From NCBI GenBank assembly GCA_031401815.1, contig JANNRW010000273.1, positions 1-16,615 on the forward strand: 16,615 nucleotides of DNA, written 5' to 3'. The notes under the pieces are model-generated. The model did no database searches, had not been told where the DNA came from, and was given only the letters and a program-made list of their open reading frames with translations. The DNA comes from JANNRW01 sp031401815. Lineage in GTDB: Bacteria > Desulfobacterota > Desulfuromonadia > Geobacterales > DSM-12255. A program made the position numbers and the translations under genes. Each line of letters starts with the position of its first letter. Within the stretch, counting starts at the first letter, position 1. Shown in pieces: positions 14,244 to 16,615 of this stretch.

Positions 14244-14789
14244 TTACTCAATAGTAAACTCCCATGCACACCAGTACTCTTCAGGATGAGCATCAGGAGG
14301 GCACTCAAGGCAATGGGTTTGAATGCGAGGGTCAACTGTTTTCGCAAACTCTGCATACTCGACTATCCCTACACTCTTGCATGGAAAATCGTCCAGACCT
14401 TTCCGCTTGCGAGCAGACTGAACCCGGCAGTCAAGCATCCTGAATACAGCTCTCTTCTCGCTGACCTCTATTGCCTCCTGCAAATTTAATCTTGCATAAA
14501 GCCTGTGCTTGAGGCACTCCACCAGAGCCGGAATACCGCCCCCCGGTTTCATGCCGAGTCGCTCCATTATCCGCTTGGCCTCAATAACCGTGAAATAACG
14601 CCAAGCCTCTCGATCCGCATCAATAGCAACATCCATCCCGTACATTTTTTCAACTGCCTGAAACCATAGTCCGTCATGAGCCAGCCAGTTCTTGGCATCA
14701 TCCACAATTATGGCAATCAACTCTTCCCGACTCATTCCTTCAAGTATTTTGAGCCCTTCATCGCCCTTTACTCTACATTTCTCAACCAT
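14244..14789 (-). CDS. DUF6125-like cytosolic protein, Cys-rich C-terminus
   Basis: The 181-aa product resembles the DUF6125 group of small cytosolic proteins, recognised by memory from DAKNWLAHDGLWFQAVEKMYG (start at residue 31), the following Ala/Asp-rich helix and AKRIMERLG. The C-terminal half carries Cys121, Cys137, Cys160, Cys163 and Cys174, with CLECPPD and YWCAWEF, suggesting a metal- or substrate-binding cluster. A relation to the thiazoline-carboxylate hydrolase-type (ATC hydrolase) fold is possible but unproven. No reaction is assigned. ATG at 14789 is preferred over 14795: GGAGG sits 7 nt before the former and only 1 nt before the latter. It has its own promoter and leads the unit that includes the 289-aa gene. 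Confidence 0.7.
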   Translation of the reverse strand: MVEKCRVKGDEGLKILEGMSREELIAIIVDDAKNWLAHDGLWFQAVEKMYGMDVAIDADREAWRYFTVIEAKRIMERLGMKPGGGIPALVECLKHRLYARLNLQEAIEVSEKRAVFRMLDCRVQSARKRKGLDDFPCKSVGIVEYAEFAKTVDPRIQTHCLECPPDAHPEEYWCAWEFTIE

Positions 14790-14881
14790 TATCATGCCTC
14801 CGATATATATATTTACTGAATAAAGCTCCTGCCGAAAACAGTTGTAAACAAGAAGTTCACAGCTGCTCTTATTAGGTGCGA

Positions 14882-14911
14882 AAAATAAATCACGCTTACG
14901 TATATGTCAAC
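14882..14911 (-). promoter_or_regulatory. Promoter of the DUF6125-like gene with liu-like motif
   Basis: Minus-strand TTGACA (14910-14905, full match), a 17-nt spacer and TATTTT (14887-14882, 4 of 6). The stretch GTTGACATATACGTAAGC (14911-14894) shares GTTGACnnnTACGTAAnC with the liu promoter, in the same position relative to the -35. The leader to the ATG at 14789 is about 85 nt. The remaining DNA of this 300-bp divergent gap, up to the thi promoter, shows nothing else I can support. Confidence 0.55.
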
Positions 14912-15032
14912 CACAAATAAAACAGGTTTTTACCAATTACCTGCTCTCTGCTCTATTATGCAACCCTGTTTACAGATCAAGGCAGAAGCCCCAAAATGGC
15001 TAAAACCATGGGGAAATATAAGATGAAAATTA

Positions 15033-15060
15033 TTGACACGCAGCGCTTGATGCTGATAAT
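15033..15060 (+). promoter_or_regulatory. Promoter of the thiSGE operon
   Basis: TTGACA (15033-15038), a 16-nt spacer and GATAAT (15055-15060); the -35 is perfect and the -10 matches 5 of 6. The predicted start near 15067 lies about 30 nt before the TPP aptamer, so the whole riboswitch is transcribed. Confidence 0.6.
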
Positions 15061-15096
15061 CTGCATCACCTCAAGGTCACACCTTCCTGACGTAAT

Positions 15097-15184
15097 GCTG
15101 GGGGAGCTCCAAGGAGCTGAGATGAGTCCGGCCGGCCTCAAACCCTTTTAATCTGACCGGGCGTTCCCGGTGTAGGGAAGCAGC
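15097..15184 (+). promoter_or_regulatory. TPP riboswitch aptamer (THI box)
   Basis: The conserved THI-box elements are present in order: GGGGAGCTCC, then GGAGCTGAGATGAG (the CUGAGA core, 15113-15126), a variable G+C-rich helix, ACCC (15142-15145), CTGACCGGG, and the 3' core GTAGGGAAGC (15172-15181). The closing stem pairs GCTG (15097-15100) with CAGC (15181-15184). Thiamine pyrophosphate binding normally turns off the genes downstream, and thiS, thiG and thiE follow. The intrinsic terminator just after it supplies the switch, so control is probably by transcription termination. Confidence 0.93.
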
Positions 15185-15201
15185 TAAATATTCGAAGATC
15201 C

Positions 15202-15223
15202 GGCCGCTACTGCGGCCTTTTTT
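15202..15223 (+). terminator. Riboswitch-controlled intrinsic terminator
   Basis: GGCCGC-TACT-GCGGCC followed by six T: a 6-bp all-G+C stem and U-run only 18 nt after the aptamer and 14 nt before the thiS ATG. The stem's left side (CCGGCCG, 15200-15206) is exactly complementary to CGGCCGG (15129-15135) inside the aptamer, which could form an antiterminator when TPP is absent. Confidence 0.8.
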
Positions 15224-15237
15224 ATTGGAGGAGAGCG

Positions 15238-15435
15238 ATGCAGGTTATTATTAACGGTGAGTTCCGTGAAATTGACCCTCAAAACATAAATAATCTTCTT
15301 GAGGATCTTGACATTGATCCCAGAAAGGTTGCAGTAGAGTTGAATTCGGAGATCTTGCCCAAGGCAGTTTTTGAAACAACATTTCTTGGCGAAAGAGATC
15401 GTCTGGAAATAGTTCATTTCGTTGGCGGAGGCTGA
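15238..15435 (+). CDS. thiS: ThiS sulfur-carrier protein
   Basis: ThiS carries sulfur as a C-terminal thiocarboxylate and hands it to ThiG for the thiazole ring of thiamine. The 65-aa product has the ubiquitin-like fold pattern MQVIINGEFREI, a helix NINNLLEDLDI, the strand KVAVELNSEILP, and ends in the required Gly-Gly (VGGG). GGAGGAG lies just before the ATG, so that start is secure. It is the first gene after the TPP riboswitch; thiG follows 71 nt later on the same strand. Confidence 0.95.
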   Translation: MQVIINGEFREIDPQNINNLLEDLDIDPRKVAVELNSEILPKAVFETTFLGERDRLEIVHFVGGG

Positions 15436-15506
15436 AATAGATTTATTTAATGTTATTTGAAAATTTTACTTCACTTCTATTTTTCATAAATGAGGAGTTA
15501 TAAGGC

Positions 15507-16286
15507 ATGTCGATTCCTGGTGATAAACTTGTAATTGCCGGTCGTGAATTCAGTTCGAGACTTATGGTCGGTACAGGCAAATATGCAAATAATGAAGAGA
15601 TGATCAAGGCACTGGAAGCATCCGGAGCTGAAATCATAACTGTAGCAGTGCGACGTGTGAATCTGGACAGAAACAGGGAGTCGCTTCTTGACTTTATTGA
15701 TCTGAAAAAATATACGCTCCTCCCGAATACTGCGGGCTGCTACACTGCTGATGACGCAATCCGGACCTGCCGCCTTGCCCGGGAAGCAGGGATGTCTGAT
15801 TTTGTGAAACTTGAAGTACTGGGAGATGAAAAAACCCTTTTTCCTGATAACGAGGAGCTCTTAAAGGCTGCCCGAATTCTTGTCAAGGAGGGGTTTACCG
15901 TGCTCCCTTACACGAGCGACGACCCGATAGTCTGCAAGAAGCTGGAAGATATCGGCTGCGCCGCTGTAATGCCCCTTGGCGCACCTATTGGCAGCGGTCT
16001 GGGGATTCGAAACCCATACAATATCAGGATAATTCTTGATACCGTAAAAGTGCCGGTAATCGTTGATGCCGGAGTTGGAACCGCCTCGGATGCTGCAATA
16101 GCCATGGAACTCGGATGCCACGGCGTATTGATGAATACCGGTATTGCCGGTGCCAGGAACCCTGTTGCCATGGCAGAGGCAATGAATCTTGCCGTGAGAG
16201 CTGGTCGCCTTGCATATCTGGCCGGGCGAATTCCGAAAAAACTGTACGCAACTGCATCCAGCCCGATAGAAGGGCTTTTGGAGTAG
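15507..16286 (+). CDS. thiG: Thiazole synthase
   Basis: ThiG condenses deoxyxylulose 5-phosphate, dehydroglycine and sulfur from ThiS-thiocarboxylate into the thiazole phosphate of thiamine. The 259-aa (beta/alpha)8 protein shows VIAGREFSSRLMVGTGKY at the start and ITVAVRRVN. Lys101 lies in FVKLEVLGD and forms the Schiff base with the sugar substrate. PYTSDDPIVCKKLEDIGCAAVMPLGAPIGSGLGI, at about 139-172, and VDAGVGTASDAA form the phosphate-binding end. AGGAG precedes the ATG. thiE begins two bases after its stop. The source of dehydroglycine (ThiH or ThiO) is not in the window. Confidence 0.96.
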   Translation: MSIPGDKLVIAGREFSSRLMVGTGKYANNEEMIKALEASGAEIITVAVRRVNLDRNRESLLDFIDLKKYTLLPNTAGCYTADDAIRTCRLAREAGMSDFVKLEVLGDEKTLFPDNEELLKAARILVKEGFTVLPYTSDDPIVCKKLEDIGCAAVMPLGAPIGSGLGIRNPYNIRIILDTVKVPVIVDAGVGTASDAAIAMELGCHGVLMNTGIAGARNPVAMAEAMNLAVRAGRLAYLAGRIPKKLYATASSPIEGLLE

Positions 16287-16288
16287 CA

Positions 16289-16615
16289 ATGGCCACCACT
16301 AACAAGATTGACTTCAACCTGTACCTGATTACAGACCGACACCAATCCGGAAACATACAGCTGCTGGATGTAGTCGAGGAAGCTCTCAAGGGGGGGGTGC
16401 GTGCTGTACAGCTGCGTGAAAAGGATCTCTCCAGCAAAGAGTTGTATGAACTTGCCTTTGAAATGAGGAAGCTTACCAATCGTTATGACGCCAGGCTGCT
16501 GATAAACGACCGGATTGACATAGCCCTGGCTGTTGATGCTGACGGCGTTCATCTTGGCCTCAACAGCATGCCTCTTCACCGGGTACGTCGGCTCGTCGGC
16601 AGCACCAAACTTATA
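16289..16615 (+). CDS. thiE: Thiamine phosphate synthase, 5' part
   Basis: ThiE joins hydroxymethylpyrimidine diphosphate to thiazole phosphate to give thiamine phosphate. The 109 codons visible include LYLITDRH (11-18), the substrate loop GGVRAVQLREKDLSSKEL (35-52), and LLINDRIDIALAVDADGVHLG (70-90) with the Asn-Asp-Arg and HLG motifs of the family. The ATG at 16289 follows the thiG stop by two bases, so translation is probably coupled. The gene is cut by the window end, and whether it is fused to another thiamine enzyme such as ThiD cannot be seen. Confidence 0.93.
   Translation, partial: MATTNKIDFNLYLITDRHQSGNIQLLDVVEEALKGGVRAVQLREKDLSSKELYELAFEMRKLTNRYDARLLINDRIDIALAVDADGVHLGLNSMPLHRVRRLVGSTKLI

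Noticed and set aside
14996..15151. 51-codon plus-strand frame starting MAKTMGKYKM
   Set aside because: It runs through the thi promoter and the TPP aptamer, has no ribosome site, and its sequence is explained by the conserved riboswitch bases.

Overview
The window looks like a chromosomal segment of a Desulfuromonadota bacterium of the Geobacter/Geotalea type. This is inferred from gene content and moderate G+C, not from a marker gene. Its core is a long minus-strand operon for leucine/isovalerate catabolism (liu genes). It is flanked on the left by a small accessory region and on the right by two poorly characterised genes and the start of a riboswitch-controlled thiamine operon.

Left part (1-2840). 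The sequence opens with the probable 5' end of a minus-strand gene that runs off the edge. Next come an AAA+/DUF4143 ATPase and a Phd/YefM-ParE-type toxin-antitoxin pair, all on the minus strand; the first ~1.4 kb looks more G+C-rich than the rest. A 121-bp MITE-like inverted repeat (2131-2251) and a small secreted single-PDZ protein on the plus strand follow. Two genes here (the ATPase and the PDZ protein) have good sigma70-like promoters whose predicted start sites fall on the start codon, suggesting leaderless mRNAs.

Centre (2842-13132). One promoter at 13104-13132 appears to drive eight minus-strand genes, in transcription order: a crotonase-family protein, isovaleryl-CoA dehydrogenase (liuA), methylcrotonyl-CoA carboxylase beta (liuB), methylglutaconyl-CoA hydratase (liuC), methylcrotonyl-CoA carboxylase alpha with biotin carboxylase and biotin carrier domains (liuD), HMG-CoA lyase (liuE), an AMP-forming acyl-CoA synthetase, and an RluA-type pseudouridine synthase. 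LiuA-E together convert isovaleryl-CoA to acetyl-CoA and acetoacetate. The synthetase may feed isovalerate or a related acid into the pathway, or reactivate a product. No regulator gene for the operon lies in the window.

Right part (13171-16615). Two minus-strand genes, a DUF6125-like Cys-rich protein and an unrecognised 289-aa protein, probably form a transcription unit that ends at an intrinsic terminator just upstream of the liu promoter. Their promoter carries the pattern GTTGACnnnTACGTAAnC, also present at the liu promoter, which hints at a common regulator. On the plus strand, a sigma70-type promoter, a TPP riboswitch and an intrinsic terminator precede thiS, thiG and a thiE cut by the window end: sulfur carrier, thiazole synthase and thiamine phosphate synthase.
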